From G963665405 sp963665405 (GTDB taxonomy: Bacteria; Chloroflexota; Dehalococcoidia; Lucifugimonadales; G963665405): a stretch of DNA of 64,000 bases. Positions 1-8,159 of the stretch are shown here, piece after piece. The notes beneath the pieces were generated by a model that had not been told where the DNA came from, did not search any database, and was given only the letters and a program-made list of their open reading frames with translations. How positions within the stretch are numbered: position 1 is the first letter of the stretch; the number at the start of each line of letters is the position of its first letter. The DNA is taken from the NCBI GenBank assembly GCA_963665405.2, contig CAXXUH010000004.1, positions 186,001 through 250,000 on the forward strand, written 5' to 3'. The translations under genes were made by a program, and so were the position numbers.

Positions 1-102
1 AGCCCGGAGATCGTTCGAGGGTGGCTGGACTTCCACGAGGAAGGTCCGAGGCTTCCGAGGCTGGACGTGTCGGGCACGTTCGAGGTCCAGTTCTGCTCCT
101 GA
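1..102 (+). CDS. C-terminal fragment of an unidentified protein (truncated by window edge)
   Basis: Frame 1 is open from the first base to a TGA at 100-102 and gives 33 residues ending in FEVQFCS. The codon choice is GC-rich like the neighbours, and the following gene is in the same direction. I do not recognise the family from so short a tail. It is listed because the open frame at the edge is probably the end of a gene. Confidence 0.4.
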   Translation, partial: SPEIVRGWLDFHEEGPRLPRLDVSGTFEVQFCS

Positions 103-196
103 CGGCGTGACAACCGCCGCCCGGTAAACCGCCACCCGAGAAGGTTCGTACCAGCTAGCAACAGTCTGCCGTAGCGAGACGGCAGGGCGGTTCCTC

Positions 197-1222
197 GTGA
201 GATTCCCCTGGGCGAACACGCTGCTCCTGGTTCTCATCCTGGCGGAGCTGGTCACCGGGTACTTCGGGCTGACGTCCGGATCGTCGGGGAAGGCCATCTA
301 CATCCAGGCCCACCGGGTGGCGGGCTACGGCATCCTGGCGATACTGCTCTGGAAGTCGCGGAACATCCTCTTCTCCCTCCGCTGGCGTCGTGCCAGGACG
401 CCGAGGACCGCGTCGATGGCACTGCTCGTCCTGCTGCTGGCGACGCTCGCGCTCGGCCTCGCATGGTCGCTGGCGGGACCCTTCAGCTTCTGGCTCTTCA
501 GCGGAGTGAGCTGGCATATCTACGTCGGGGCGGCGTTGCTCCCGATTCTCATCTGGCACTCGCTGTACCATACTCGCGGGTTCCCGATCCGGTTCTGGGC
601 TGACCGCCGCTCGTTCCTCAGGCTTGCCGGTCTCGTGGCGATCGGGTTCGCGGGCTGGCAGGTCGCCGAGCTGGGGGTGAGGACAGGGAGTCTGAGCGGG
701 GAGCGCCGCCGGTTCACCGGGTCGTACGGGGTGACGGGCCGCTCTCCCGGCAGCTTCCCGGTGGTCTCCTGGCTGAACGACCGTCCACAGCCCGTCGAGT
801 CGAGTCGGTGGAGACTGGCGATCGGCGGGCATGTACAGCGGGAGCTGGTGCTGGGCTACGAGGAGCTGGCGGCCGACGCGGAGCTTGATGCCACCATAGA
901 CTGCACCGGCGGATGGTACTCGACCCAGACGTGGCGTGGCGTCCCGGTGGCGCGACTGCTGTGCATGGCCTCGCCCGGACCCCGGGCCAGAAGTGTCACG
1001 TTCACATCAGTCACCGGCTACTACCGGCGGTTTTCGCTGGAGGAGGCCGAGCGCTACGTCCTGGCGACCCACGTCGGGGGCAGGCCGCTGTCGCACGGGC
1101 ACGGGTTCCCCGTCCGGCTTGTCGCCCCCGGGAAGCGGGGGTTCGAATGGGTCAAGTGGGTAGTGGAGATCGAGGTCAACGACACGCCGAAGTGGCTACA
1201 GCCGCCGATCCCTCTGCAGTAG
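197..1222 (+). CDS. Membrane-anchored sulfite-oxidase-family molybdopterin oxidoreductase with b-type cytochrome-like N-terminus
   Basis: 341 residues from a GTG start. About residues 1-150 form four hydrophobic helices with histidines (AHR in helix 2; WH and WH near helix 4), as in di-haem membrane cytochromes. A fifth hydrophobic stretch follows at about 143-160. About residues 190-335 match the sulfite oxidase/YedY molybdopterin fold: the CTGGW motif near residue 236 has the cysteine expected to ligate molybdenum, followed by WRGVP, GYYRRF and a GHGFPVRL segment. By family knowledge it would pass electrons between a periplasmic Mo centre and membrane haem, like MsrPQ, but here in one chain. 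The substrate is unknown. A 7-bp hairpin (166-185) sits just before the start. No Tat motif is seen. Confidence 0.8.
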   Translation: MRFPWANTLLLVLILAELVTGYFGLTSGSSGKAIYIQAHRVAGYGILAILLWKSRNILFSLRWRRARTPRTASMALLVLLLATLALGLAWSLAGPFSFWLFSGVSWHIYVGAALLPILIWHSLYHTRGFPIRFWADRRSFLRLAGLVAIGFAGWQVAELGVRTGSLSGERRRFTGSYGVTGRSPGSFPVVSWLNDRPQPVESSRWRLAIGGHVQRELVLGYEELAADAELDATIDCTGGWYSTQTWRGVPVARLLCMASPGPRARSVTFTSVTGYYRRFSLEEAERYVLATHVGGRPLSHGHGFPVRLVAPGKRGFEWVKWVVEIEVNDTPKWLQPPIPLQ

Positions 1223-1256
1223 CTCATCGACCAGTCCCAGTTCTTGGAGGGTGGGG

Positions 1257-1279
1257 AGCGCACGGCCGTGCGCCCCTAC
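1257..1279. repeat. Palindromic intergenic repeat, family B copy 1
   Basis: GCGCACGGCCGTGCGC palindrome followed by CCCTAC. The same unit recurs at 8072, 10122 and 51706, always between genes. Confidence 0.7.
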
Positions 1280-1296
1280 AGTGGCGGAGGGTGCGG

Positions 1297-2385
1297 CTAT
1301 CTCAACTCGCCGTTGTCGTAGACGGCTTTCAGAAATCGGTCGGTGAACGCGGTCCGGTAGTCGAAGGGGTTGGTGAGGGCCTCGAACTCCAGGAGCTGGT
1401 CGTAGAGGTTCTTCCACTGCCGGCCGGTCATCCAGCCGAGTCCGTTCTCGCGCGTCAGGTCGCTGACGGCGTCGTCCATCTCGGCCTGGAGCATGAACTG
1501 CTGGTGGGCGCGATTCTCGCCGGGGGCGAACTTCATGACGATGGTCAGCGCGTCGTCGGGGTTGGCGAAGATGAACTCCATGGCTCTCATGGTGGCCCTC
1601 AGGAACCTCTCGACGGTGTCCGGGTCCTGATCGGCCAGGTCCTGCCGGGTGATGTACGTAAGCCCCATGCCCGCGATGCCGTAGTCGGCCTGGTCGAAGA
1701 CGATGACGTCGAACCCAAGCCCTCGGAGCGTGTCGGGCTCGTTGGACTTGAATGCGGCCAGGATGTCGATCCGGCCCTGGGTCAGGACCCGGGGATCGAA
1801 GCCGACCCGGACCTCGGTGATCTTGGAGCGGTCTACGCCGTTCGCCTTGAGCAGAGCCAGATAGCCGGGCGGCTGCGACGTCTTGTAGCCGAACGTCTTG
1901 CCCTCCCAGTCCTTCACGGTCCGAATCTCGGAGCTTGACAGGGCGATGAAGGCCTGCTGGTCGCGCTGGCCGAAGAGGGCGAAGGCCACGATGGGAAGCT
2001 CGGGGTCGGCCCGGCGCTTCAGTACGGACGCGGCGGCGGCGGTCGTGAAGTCGACGTCGCCGGCCATCAGCAGCTTGAGGTGCTCCCCGCTGGAGGCGTG
2101 ACGGATGTCGACCTCCAGGCCCTCGTCGCTGAAGTAGCCCTGGTCCTGCGCGACGTAGGCAGCGACGAACGGCAGGTTGGCCTGCGCCCTGAACCCTGCC
2201 ATGAAGACGACCCTTGTGGGCTCGGTTGGAGTGGCTTCGGCTTTGGGCTCGGTTAAAGCGGCATCGTCGTCCGAGCCGCATGCCATGGTCAGGAGCGCGA
2301 CGAGGAGCCCCAGAGCCAGGACCAGGGGTACAGGGATGGCCTCGAATCGTACGTTAGGTTTCGTGTTCCATGCTCCTTCGAACAA
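1297..2385 (-). CDS. ABC transporter substrate-binding lipoprotein, NMT1/THI5 (NitT/TauT) family
   Basis: About 362 residues if read from the TTG at 2385-2383. A longer open frame to 2511 runs into a dispersed repeat and is unlikely to be translated. The N-terminus has a hydrophobic signal ending in a lipobox (LLTMACG), then an alanine/glutamate/threonine linker. The body has the NMT1 pattern: NLPFVAAYVAQDQGYF, then GLEVDI, a GDVDF segment and GKTFGYK. It should bind a small organic solute (family members bind nitrate, taurine, sulfonates or pyrimidine precursors) and deliver it to the permease and ATPase encoded just upstream on the same strand. No TPP-riboswitch core was seen upstream, so a thiamine-precursor role is not supported. 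The start codon is uncertain. Confidence 0.8.
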   Translation of the reverse strand: MFEGAWNTKPNVRFEAIPVPLVLALGLLVALLTMACGSDDDAALTEPKAEATPTEPTRVVFMAGFRAQANLPFVAAYVAQDQGYFSDEGLEVDIRHASSGEHLKLLMAGDVDFTTAAAASVLKRRADPELPIVAFALFGQRDQQAFIALSSSEIRTVKDWEGKTFGYKTSQPPGYLALLKANGVDRSKITEVRVGFDPRVLTQGRIDILAAFKSNEPDTLRGLGFDVIVFDQADYGIAGMGLTYITRQDLADQDPDTVERFLRATMRAMEFIFANPDDALTIVMKFAPGENRAHQQFMLQAEMDDAVSDLTRENGLGWMTGRQWKNLYDQLLEFEALTNPFDYRTAFTDRFLKAVYDNGELR

Positions 2386-2509
2386 TGATACTCGTCCGTT
2401 CGCCTCGGCCGAAGGCGGTCGATCGCGCGATCGTAGTCCTAGCGGGGTGTTCAAAGCTTCCTCGACCATCCCCCTGGCCCCCTTCCTGGCCAGGAAGGGG
2501 GTAGAAATC

Positions 2510-2568
2510 ATATCTGAGGGAACCCCTCAGACTCCCGGCAAAGGGGCTTCGCCCCTCTGCACACCCCG
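2510..2568 (+). repeat. Intergenic repeat family A, copy 1
   Basis: Contains CTGAGGG...CCCTCAG followed by ACTCCCGGCAAAGG, GGGGCTTCGCCCC and CTCTGCACACCCC. Two small hairpins are predicted in each copy. Confidence 0.8.
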
Positions 2569-2645
2569 CTCTCCGTCTAGACGCTATCTGTAGAGGGGGC
2601 TGACGAGCAACAGCCCCACCCCTTTTGAAAGGGGAGTAGAAAGAT

Positions 2646-2717
2646 TACTGAGGGAAACCCTCAGACTCCTTGCAAAGGGGCTCCGCCCCTCTGCGCTCCC
2701 CATATTTCATCATCCTG
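2646..2717 (+). repeat. Intergenic repeat family A, copy 2
   Basis: CTGAGGGAAACCCTCAGACTCC, the GGGGCTCCGCCCC hairpin, CTCTGC, then the full 3' end ATTTCATCATCCTG. It lies about 80 bases after copy 1 in the same orientation. Confidence 0.8.
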
Positions 2718-3557
2718 TTAGCTGTCGATCGCGGACTCATGCCAGAACAGGAGGCGCTTTTCGACGAACGAGGTCATGATCATGAGGCTTATGCCGAGGA
2801 AGGCCAGGGCCAGAATGGCCGAGAAGAGCGTCGGCATGTCCAGGTTGTTGTGGGCGACGATGATGACGCTGCCCAATCCCCGATCACCGCTGAACCACTC
2901 GCCGACGACGGCGCCGATGACCGACAGAGGGATGGCGATCCGGAACGCCGTGAAGAGGTAGGGGAGCGAGCTGGGCGCGCGCAACTTGAAGAACACCTGG
3001 GCCCCGGACGCGTTGACGGAGCGGAAGAAGTCGAGGGCTCCGGGATCGACGGACCTCAGCCCCGTCAGTGCGTTGACCAGGACCGGGAAGAAGGTGATGA
3101 GCGCGGCGATGAGGATTCGCGGCGCGGACCCGAAGCCGAACCAGATCACGAACAGCGGGGCCACCGCAACGATCGGAGTAACCTTCACCAGGACGGCCAG
3201 GGGCAGAAGGCCGCGCTCCAAAGTCCGGGAGTGGGCCATGACGGTCGCACCGGCGATGGCTACGGCCGAGCCTATGGCGAACCCGGCCATCGCCTCGTAC
3301 AGCGTCACGCCCATCTGGCTGGCGAAGTGCTCCAGGTCTCCGAAGAGGCGATCGAGGATGACGATCGGGCCCGGCACGATGTACACCGGGACATCGGCGA
3401 TGCGCGTCCACAGCTCCCACGCCACTCCGAGGACGAAAAGGGCCGCCGCGGCGGGCAGCAGATAGCGGAGGGCCTCGGCGACTGCGCTCAGCCGGTGGCC
3501 GCGGCGCTCCGCCGGGGTCCTAGCCTGGTAAGGCAGCTTCGACAGCGGAAGCGCCAT
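2718..3557 (-). CDS. ABC transporter permease, SsuC/TauC (NitT/TauT) family
   Basis: About 279 residues from the ATG at 3557 (MALPLSKLP); an ATG at 3599 is also possible. Six or so hydrophobic segments are visible, starting at LLPAAAALFVLGVAWELW. The segment PLSVIGAVVGEWFSGDRGLG near the C-terminus resembles the EAA coupling loop of this permease class. The gene overlaps the end of the ATPase gene by tens of bases, so the two are translationally linked. It forms the membrane channel of the importer whose binding protein is encoded downstream. Confidence 0.88.
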   Translation of the reverse strand: MALPLSKLPYQARTPAERRGHRLSAVAEALRYLLPAAAALFVLGVAWELWTRIADVPVYIVPGPIVILDRLFGDLEHFASQMGVTLYEAMAGFAIGSAVAIAGATVMAHSRTLERGLLPLAVLVKVTPIVAVAPLFVIWFGFGSAPRILIAALITFFPVLVNALTGLRSVDPGALDFFRSVNASGAQVFFKLRAPSSLPYLFTAFRIAIPLSVIGAVVGEWFSGDRGLGSVIIVAHNNLDMPTLFSAILALAFLGISLMIMTSFVEKRLLFWHESAIDS

Positions 3558-4332
3558 GGAAGGCTCCGAGAGAGAGGATTTCTCTGATCTCATGGGCATA
3601 GTCTCTGAAGGCGTCCGAGCGCTCGACCGACTCGCCGCGCGGGCGCGGGAGGTCGATCCGGACCACTTCGAGTATCCGTCCCGGCCGTGGGGACATCACC
3701 GCGACCCGGTCGGAGAGCAGGACCGCCTCGGCGATGCTGTGCGTCACGAAGACCACCGTCTTCCTGGAGAGCTCCCACAGCTTCAGCAGCTCGTAGCGCA
3801 TAGCGGTCCGTGTGATCTCGTCGAGGGAGGCCAGGGGCTCGTCCATGAGGAGGACAGATGGGTCCATGACCAGGGCCCGTGCGAGAGAAACACGGTGCCT
3901 CATCCCCCCGGAGAGCTGGTGCGGGTAGTAGTCGCGGAACTCGGCCAGCCCGACGGTCTCCACCATGCGATCGGGGTCGATCGCATCGCTGGAGGCGCGG
4001 CGCGGGTTGAGCTGCAGGGGAAGCTGGATGTTCTGGAGGACCGTTCGCCAGGGCAGGAGCGATGGGTCCTGGAAGACGAAACCTATGGCCTTCCGGCGCT
4101 GGGCCTCGGCCGGCGGCACGCCGTCGACGAGGATGGCTCCGGTCGTGGGCTGGAGCAGGCCGCCGATGGCCTTCAGGAGCGTGGTCTTGCCACCTCCACT
4201 GGGTCCGATGATCGAGAAGAAGGCACCCTTCTCGACCGCCAGGTCCACGTCGGCTAGGGCGGTGAGGCTCCTGCGCGGGCCGTCGAAAACCTGGGTCAGC
4301 CCGCTCACCGCGATATGGGACCGGCCGTTCAC
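3520..4332 (-). CDS. ABC transporter ATP-binding protein, SsuB/TauB family
   Basis: 270 residues. The Walker A motif is GPSGGGKTT, followed by the Q-loop FVFQDPSLLPW, the signature LSGGMRHRVSLARAL, Walker B VLLMDEPLASLDE and the switch histidine in VFVTHS. These are all intact, so the ATPase should be active. It is the first gene of the three-gene minus-strand importer operon. The solute cannot be told from sequence. Confidence 0.92.
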   Translation of the reverse strand: MNGRSHIAVSGLTQVFDGPRRSLTALADVDLAVEKGAFFSIIGPSGGGKTTLLKAIGGLLQPTTGAILVDGVPPAEAQRRKAIGFVFQDPSLLPWRTVLQNIQLPLQLNPRRASSDAIDPDRMVETVGLAEFRDYYPHQLSGGMRHRVSLARALVMDPSVLLMDEPLASLDEITRTAMRYELLKLWELSRKTVVFVTHSIAEAVLLSDRVAVMSPRPGRILEVVRIDLPRPRGESVERSDAFRDYAHEIREILSLGAFHGASAVEAALPG

Positions 4333-4457
4333 CCGGTGCGCACCCCCTAAACGAATCGAACCATGATAGCACGCCCCCGCTGGGACCGCTCCGAGCGCCC
4401 TCGTGGACGTCCGGGACGGCAGTCAGACGGCGGGTAGTCCGGCTCGCGGTTTGCTGC

Positions 4458-4463
4458 TATAAT
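4458..4463 (+). promoter_or_regulatory. Candidate -10 element for the CoxS/CoxM-like genes
   Basis: A perfect TATAAT lies 59 bases before the chosen TTG start. No good -35 box is seen 16-18 bases upstream. Transcription would start near 4470, which argues against an upstream ATG at 4468. Confidence 0.45.
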
Positions 4464-4521
4464 CCACGTGATTTTCCGGGGGGCGCGTTCTCTGCCCCAA
4501 TCTGTCCCGGAGGTTTTCCCC

Positions 4522-4992
4522 TTGCCCACCACGATCTCTGTGACCGTCAACGGAACCCAGCACACCAACGAGGTGGAGCCTCGCACCCTCCTTGTCGAGT
4601 ATCTCAGAGAGACTCTGAACCTGACCGGCGCGCACGTCGGCTGCGACACGAGCCAGTGCGGAGCGTGCACCGTCGTGCTCGATGGAGCAACGGTGAAGTC
4701 GTGTACGCTCTTCGCGGTGCAGGCCGACGGAGGCAAGGTCACGACCATCGAGGGGCTTGCCAAGAACGGTGACCTGCACCCGGTCCAGGAGGGCTTCTGG
4801 GAGAAGCACGGCCTTCAGTGCGGCTTCTGCACGCCGGGGATGATTATGTCGGCCTACGGTCTTCTCCAGAAGAACAGCAAGCCGTCCGAGCCGGAGATCC
4901 GCCACGCTATCGCCGGCAACTTGTGCCGGTGCACCGGCTACCACAACATCGTTCGAGCGGTCCAGTACGCGTCGGACAAGATGAACGAGTAG
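4522..4992 (+). CDS. [2Fe-2S] small subunit of a xanthine oxidase/CO dehydrogenase-family enzyme (CoxS-like)
   Basis: 156 residues from TTG at 4522, chosen because GGAGG lies eight bases before it (4509-4513) and because this gives the usual family length. The N-terminal plant-type ferredoxin domain has Cys41, 46, 49 and 61 (CDTSQCGAC then SC). The C-terminal four-helix domain has Cys100, 103, 135 and 137 (CGFC and CRC). All eight iron-sulfur ligands are present. It passes electrons from a molybdopterin subunit to the FAD subunit encoded next. No large molybdopterin subunit is encoded beside it. Confidence 0.9.
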   Translation: MPTTISVTVNGTQHTNEVEPRTLLVEYLRETLNLTGAHVGCDTSQCGACTVVLDGATVKSCTLFAVQADGGKVTTIEGLAKNGDLHPVQEGFWEKHGLQCGFCTPGMIMSAYGLLQKNSKPSEPEIRHAIAGNLCRCTGYHNIVRAVQYASDKMNE

Positions 4993-5049
4993 ACGGCCCG
5001 GCTCGCGACTCCTCGACCACGCCCCCATCTCTGACCCAGGAGGGCCAAC

Positions 5050-5916
5050 ATGGTGACCAGCACCTTCGAGTACTTCGCCCCCACCAGCGTAGCCGAGGCG
5101 GCAGATCTCCTTGCGAGGCACGGGGAAGACGCCAGGCTGCTCGCGGGAGGCCACAGCCTCGTCCCGCTGATGAAGCTGCGGCTGGCGGAGCCCACGGTTC
5201 TGATCGATCTGCGCAAGGTGGCCGGCCTGTCCTACATCCGCGAATCGGGTGGAGGGCTCGCGATCGGCGCCATGACGACGTATGCGGCGCTCAACACGTC
5301 CGAGCTTGTGAAGAGCCGCGCACCGGTCCTCGCCGAGGCCGCCGGGATGGTGGCCGACGTCCAGGTCCGCAACATGGGCACGATCGGAGGCAGTCTCGCT
5401 CACGCGGACCCCGCCGGCGACTTGCCCGCGGTGGCCCTGGCGCTCGGCGCCCAGCTTACGGCCAGCTCGACAGCGGGGACCCGGACCATCGCGATCGACG
5501 ACCTGTTCGTCGACCTGCTGACGACGTCTCTCAAGCCGGGCGAGGTTCTGACCGAGATCGGCATCCCGGCTCTTCCCGGCCGCACCGGGTCGGCGTATGC
5601 CAAGTTCGCCAACAAGGCGTCGCGGTACGCCGTCGTCGGCGTGGCCGCCGTGCTCACAGTTGGCGCCGACGGAACCTGCCAGGGGGTTAGGGTGGGCGTC
5701 ACCGGCGCCGGCCCTAAGGGTGTCCGCGCCAGCCAGACCGAGCAGACGCTGCGAGGCAACGCGCTCACGGACGAGGTCATCCAGAAGGCGGCCGAGTCGG
5801 CGGGGGAGGGGATAGACTTCCTCGACGACATCCACGCGTCCGGCGAGTACCGGGCCCATCTCACCAAGGTGTTCGCGGCACGGGCCATCAAGGAGGCCGC
5901 CTCCAGAGCCCGCTAG
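5050..5916 (+). CDS. FAD-binding medium subunit of a xanthine oxidase/CO dehydrogenase-family enzyme (CoxM-like)
   Basis: 288 residues from ATG, with AGGAGGG just upstream. FAD-binding motifs are visible: AGGHSLVPLMKLRLAEP near residue 33 and TIGGSLAHADPAGD near residue 113. These match the CoxM pattern (AGGQSLLPLMK, TIGGSLAHADP) closely. The C-terminal CO_deh_flav_C domain follows, with a YAKFANKASRYAVVGVAA segment. It follows coxS by 57 bases and is closed by an intrinsic terminator, so the transcript appears to hold only the two electron-transfer subunits. The substrate is unknown. Confidence 0.9.
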   Translation: MVTSTFEYFAPTSVAEAADLLARHGEDARLLAGGHSLVPLMKLRLAEPTVLIDLRKVAGLSYIRESGGGLAIGAMTTYAALNTSELVKSRAPVLAEAAGMVADVQVRNMGTIGGSLAHADPAGDLPAVALALGAQLTASSTAGTRTIAIDDLFVDLLTTSLKPGEVLTEIGIPALPGRTGSAYAKFANKASRYAVVGVAAVLTVGADGTCQGVRVGVTGAGPKGVRASQTEQTLRGNALTDEVIQKAAESAGEGIDFLDDIHASGEYRAHLTKVFAARAIKEAASRAR

Positions 5917-5942
5917 ACGGATTCCAGGCTGTTGCATCTTGA

Positions 5943-5973
5943 GGGGCGGCGCGTTCTAGGCGCCGCCCCTTTT
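5943..5973 (+). terminator. Intrinsic terminator after coxM-like gene
   Basis: Nine-base GC stem GGGGCGGCG / CGCCGCCCC with a nine-base loop, followed by TTTT. Confidence 0.85.
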
Positions 5974-6044
5974 CTTGGGCCTCACGGGCGCGGGGATCAC
6001 GGCCTGGTGCTCACATCATTCCGGGTGAAACAGGCGACGCGTTT

Positions 6045-6149
6045 GTCATCCTGAGGAGTCCCGACGGTCGGGACGATCGAAGGATCTGGGGAGGTGGCCT
6101 TGATCAGCGGCATGCCCGACCCCAGATTCTTCGCTTCGCTCAGAATGAC
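6045..6149. repeat. Inverted-repeat element, family C copy 1
   Basis: About 105 bases bounded by GTCATCCTGAG and CTCAGAATGAC, with internal AAGGATCTGGGG and CCAGATTCTTCGC. It looks like a small MITE or paired palindromic unit. A second copy is at 55601-55711. Confidence 0.7.
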
Positions 6150-6196
6150 ATCAGGGAGGTCCCGAGTCCCCCTCACCCTAACCGGAGGATAGTCGC

Positions 6197-7945
6197 ATGG
6201 CAAACCGGTACAGTCTGAAATTCGAGGCTGACGTTCCCGTCCTGATGCGCGACGGCACGAAGACGTACGCCGACGTGTACCGTCCGGACGCTCCGGGCCG
6301 CTTCCCGGCCCTCCTCACCCGGACCCCCTACGACAAGATGTCCCCTCCGAACCGGAGCACTCCGATCGATCCGATCAACGCGGCGATGTCCGGCTACGCC
6401 GTCGTAGTCCAGGACGTCAGGGGGCGCTATGCCTCGGAGGGGGAGTTCTCGCCGCTGTTCCAGGAGATCGACGACGGGTACGACTCGGTGGAGTGGGTGG
6501 GCGGCCAGTCGTGGTGCACCGGCAAGGTGGGCATGTACAGCATCTCGTACGCGGGCGCGACCCAGTGGCTCGCGGCGAAGGCCAAACCTCCGTCGCTCGC
6601 GGCGATCGTTCCGGGGATGACGGCCTCCGACTACCACGAGGGCTGGACCTGGCAGGGTGGGGCCTTCGAGCTGGGGTTCAATCTAACCTGGGCGATGGGC
6701 GCGCTGGTGTCGGACAACTGGGCCAACCTGGAGGGCCGTCTGGGCCTGAGTGCGGCGAGACGAGAGGCCTTTCTAGACTCGAAAGACGATCTGGCGGCCG
6801 GAATGGAGCATCTCCCGCTGAACACCTATGCGCCTCTCCAGGACGGTCTCGCGCCCTGGTACTACGAGTGGCTGGCGCACCCGGAATACGACGACTACTG
6901 GAAGCGGATATCCATCGAGGAGAGCCACGGTGAGATAGAGGTGCCGGCGCTGAACGTCGGAGGCTGGCACGACATCTTCATGGGCGGGACCCTGCGGAAC
7001 TTCGTCCGGATGCGGGAGATGGGGGCCACCGAGGACGCCCGCCGGGGTCAGAGGCTGGTCGTCGGTCCCTGGGTCCACGAGAGGCTGCCGAGCCCGATGC
7101 CGGGCCAGCACTACTTCGGCATACGCGCCTCTGCGAACACGATGGGGCTGCAGCCGATGATCCTGCGCTTCTTCGACTACTGGGTGAAGGGCGAGGACAA
7201 CGGCCTGATGGACGAGAAGCCGGTCCGCATCTTCGTCATGGGCGAGAACGTGTGGCGGCTTGAAGACGAGTGGCCGCTGGCCAGGGCGGAGACGGTTCCC
7301 TACTACCTTCACAGCCAGGGGAAGGCCAACACAGCCGAAGGGGACGGCACGCTGAGCCCGGAGGCTCCGGCGTCCGAGCCGCCGGATGTCTACGCCTACA
7401 ACCCTTCAGACCCTGTGCCGACGACAGGTGGAGGGCTTTGCTGCGACCCGATCTGGATGGCCTGGGGCGTCTACGACCAGCGTCCGGCGGAGAGCCGGCA
7501 CGACGTGCTGGTCTACAGCACCCCTCCCATGGAGCAGGACACCGAGGTGACCGGACCGGTGACGGCGACGCTGTACGCCTCCAGCTCGGCGCCCGACACG
7601 GACTTCACGGCCAAGCTGGTGGACGTCGATCCCTGCGGATACGCCAGGAACCTGACGGATGGGATCATCCGGGCGCGCTACCGAAAGCCCAAAGCGCCCG
7701 CGAGCCTGATCGAGCCCGGCAGGGTCTACGAGTACACGATAGACCTGTGGGCGACCAGCAACGTCTTCAAGAAAGGACACCGCATCCGGCTGGAGATATC
7801 CAGCAGCAACTTCCCGCGGTTCGACCGCAACACCAATACCGGCGGACCGATCGGGAAGGAGGACTCGTTCGTCTCTGCGCTCCAGACGGTGTTCCACACG
7901 TCGGAACATCCGTCGCACGTGACGCTGCCGCTCGTCCCGCGGTAG
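6197..7945 (+). CDS. CocE/NonD family alpha/beta hydrolase (X-Pro dipeptidyl-peptidase-like)
   Basis: 582 residues; GGAGGAT precedes the ATG. The N-terminal alpha/beta-hydrolase domain has DVYRP near residue 26 and the nucleophile motif SISYAG with Ser117. VGGWHDIF near 255 and GPWVHE near 292 hold the likely acid and base. The C-terminal jelly-roll domain (about 380-575) has TEVTGPV, DTDFTAKLVDV and GHRIRLEISSSNFPRFDRN, typical of PepX_C. The family hydrolyses esters or amides; the substrate cannot be told. The gene seems to be a single transcription unit between two repeats. Confidence 0.9.
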   Translation: MANRYSLKFEADVPVLMRDGTKTYADVYRPDAPGRFPALLTRTPYDKMSPPNRSTPIDPINAAMSGYAVVVQDVRGRYASEGEFSPLFQEIDDGYDSVEWVGGQSWCTGKVGMYSISYAGATQWLAAKAKPPSLAAIVPGMTASDYHEGWTWQGGAFELGFNLTWAMGALVSDNWANLEGRLGLSAARREAFLDSKDDLAAGMEHLPLNTYAPLQDGLAPWYYEWLAHPEYDDYWKRISIEESHGEIEVPALNVGGWHDIFMGGTLRNFVRMREMGATEDARRGQRLVVGPWVHERLPSPMPGQHYFGIRASANTMGLQPMILRFFDYWVKGEDNGLMDEKPVRIFVMGENVWRLEDEWPLARAETVPYYLHSQGKANTAEGDGTLSPEAPASEPPDVYAYNPSDPVPTTGGGLCCDPIWMAWGVYDQRPAESRHDVLVYSTPPMEQDTEVTGPVTATLYASSSAPDTDFTAKLVDVDPCGYARNLTDGIIRARYRKPKAPASLIEPGRVYEYTIDLWATSNVFKKGHRIRLEISSSNFPRFDRNTNTGGPIGKEDSFVSALQTVFHTSEHPSHVTLPLVPR

Positions 7946-7969
7946 GGGCGCAGACGGGAGGGGCGGCAC

Positions 7970-8034
7970 CCAACGAGATGATGGAATATGGGGTGTGCAG
8001 GGGGGCGGAGCCCCTTTTGCCGGGAGTCTGAGGG
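7970..8034 (-). repeat. Intergenic repeat family A, copy 3 (inverted)
   Basis: Reverse orientation copy: GATGATGGAATATGGGGTG, GCAGGGGGGCGGAGCCCC, TTGCCGGGAGTCTGAGGG. Confidence 0.8.
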
Positions 8035-8071
8035 TCTTCCCAACACCCAGCTGGGCCCGGGTCGCCCGGGC

Positions 8072-8096
8072 GGGCGCACGCCGTGCGCCCCTACGG
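8072..8096. repeat. Palindromic intergenic repeat, family B copy 2
   Basis: GGGCGCACGCCGTGCGCCC followed by CTACGG; one central base is missing relative to the other copies. Confidence 0.7.
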
Positions 8097-8100
8097 TACG

Positions 8101-8130
8101 TTGCGTCGAGGGCTCCGGAAAAACTATAAT
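8101..8130 (+). promoter_or_regulatory. Candidate promoter of the crotonase/CoA-transferase operon
   Basis: TTGCGT (8101-8106), an 18-base spacer and a perfect TATAAT (8125-8130). The predicted start near 8137 excludes the TTG at 8130 as a start codon and supports the ATG at 8160. Confidence 0.6.
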
Positions 8131-8159
8131 TGGCGCCATCCGATGACGACGGCGAGGCG

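Larger units (their letters stand above)
2386..2717. other. Gene-free spacer between SBP and permease filled by two family A repeats
   Basis: 332 bases separate the substrate-binding gene from the permease gene of the same operon. The spacer holds two copies of the family A repeat (2510-2568 and 2646-2717) and a short inverted repeat around 2478-2500 (CCTTCCTGGCCAGGAAGG). No start codon with a ribosome site and sustained coding pattern was seen. Confidence 0.6.

Noticed and set aside
1196..2281. Long minus-strand open frame overlapping the NMT1-type gene
   Set aside because: It is Arg/Gly/Pro-rich and out of frame with the recognised binding protein.
4333..4457. TPP or other riboswitch before the NitT/TauT-type operon
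   Set aside because: No CTGAGA thi-box core or other known riboswitch core is seen on the minus strand.
4423..5937. Long minus-strand open frame (about 500 codons) opposite coxS and coxM
   Set aside because: The coxS and coxM frames have complete motifs and ribosome sites. The reverse frame is an effect of GC-rich codons and has no family match.
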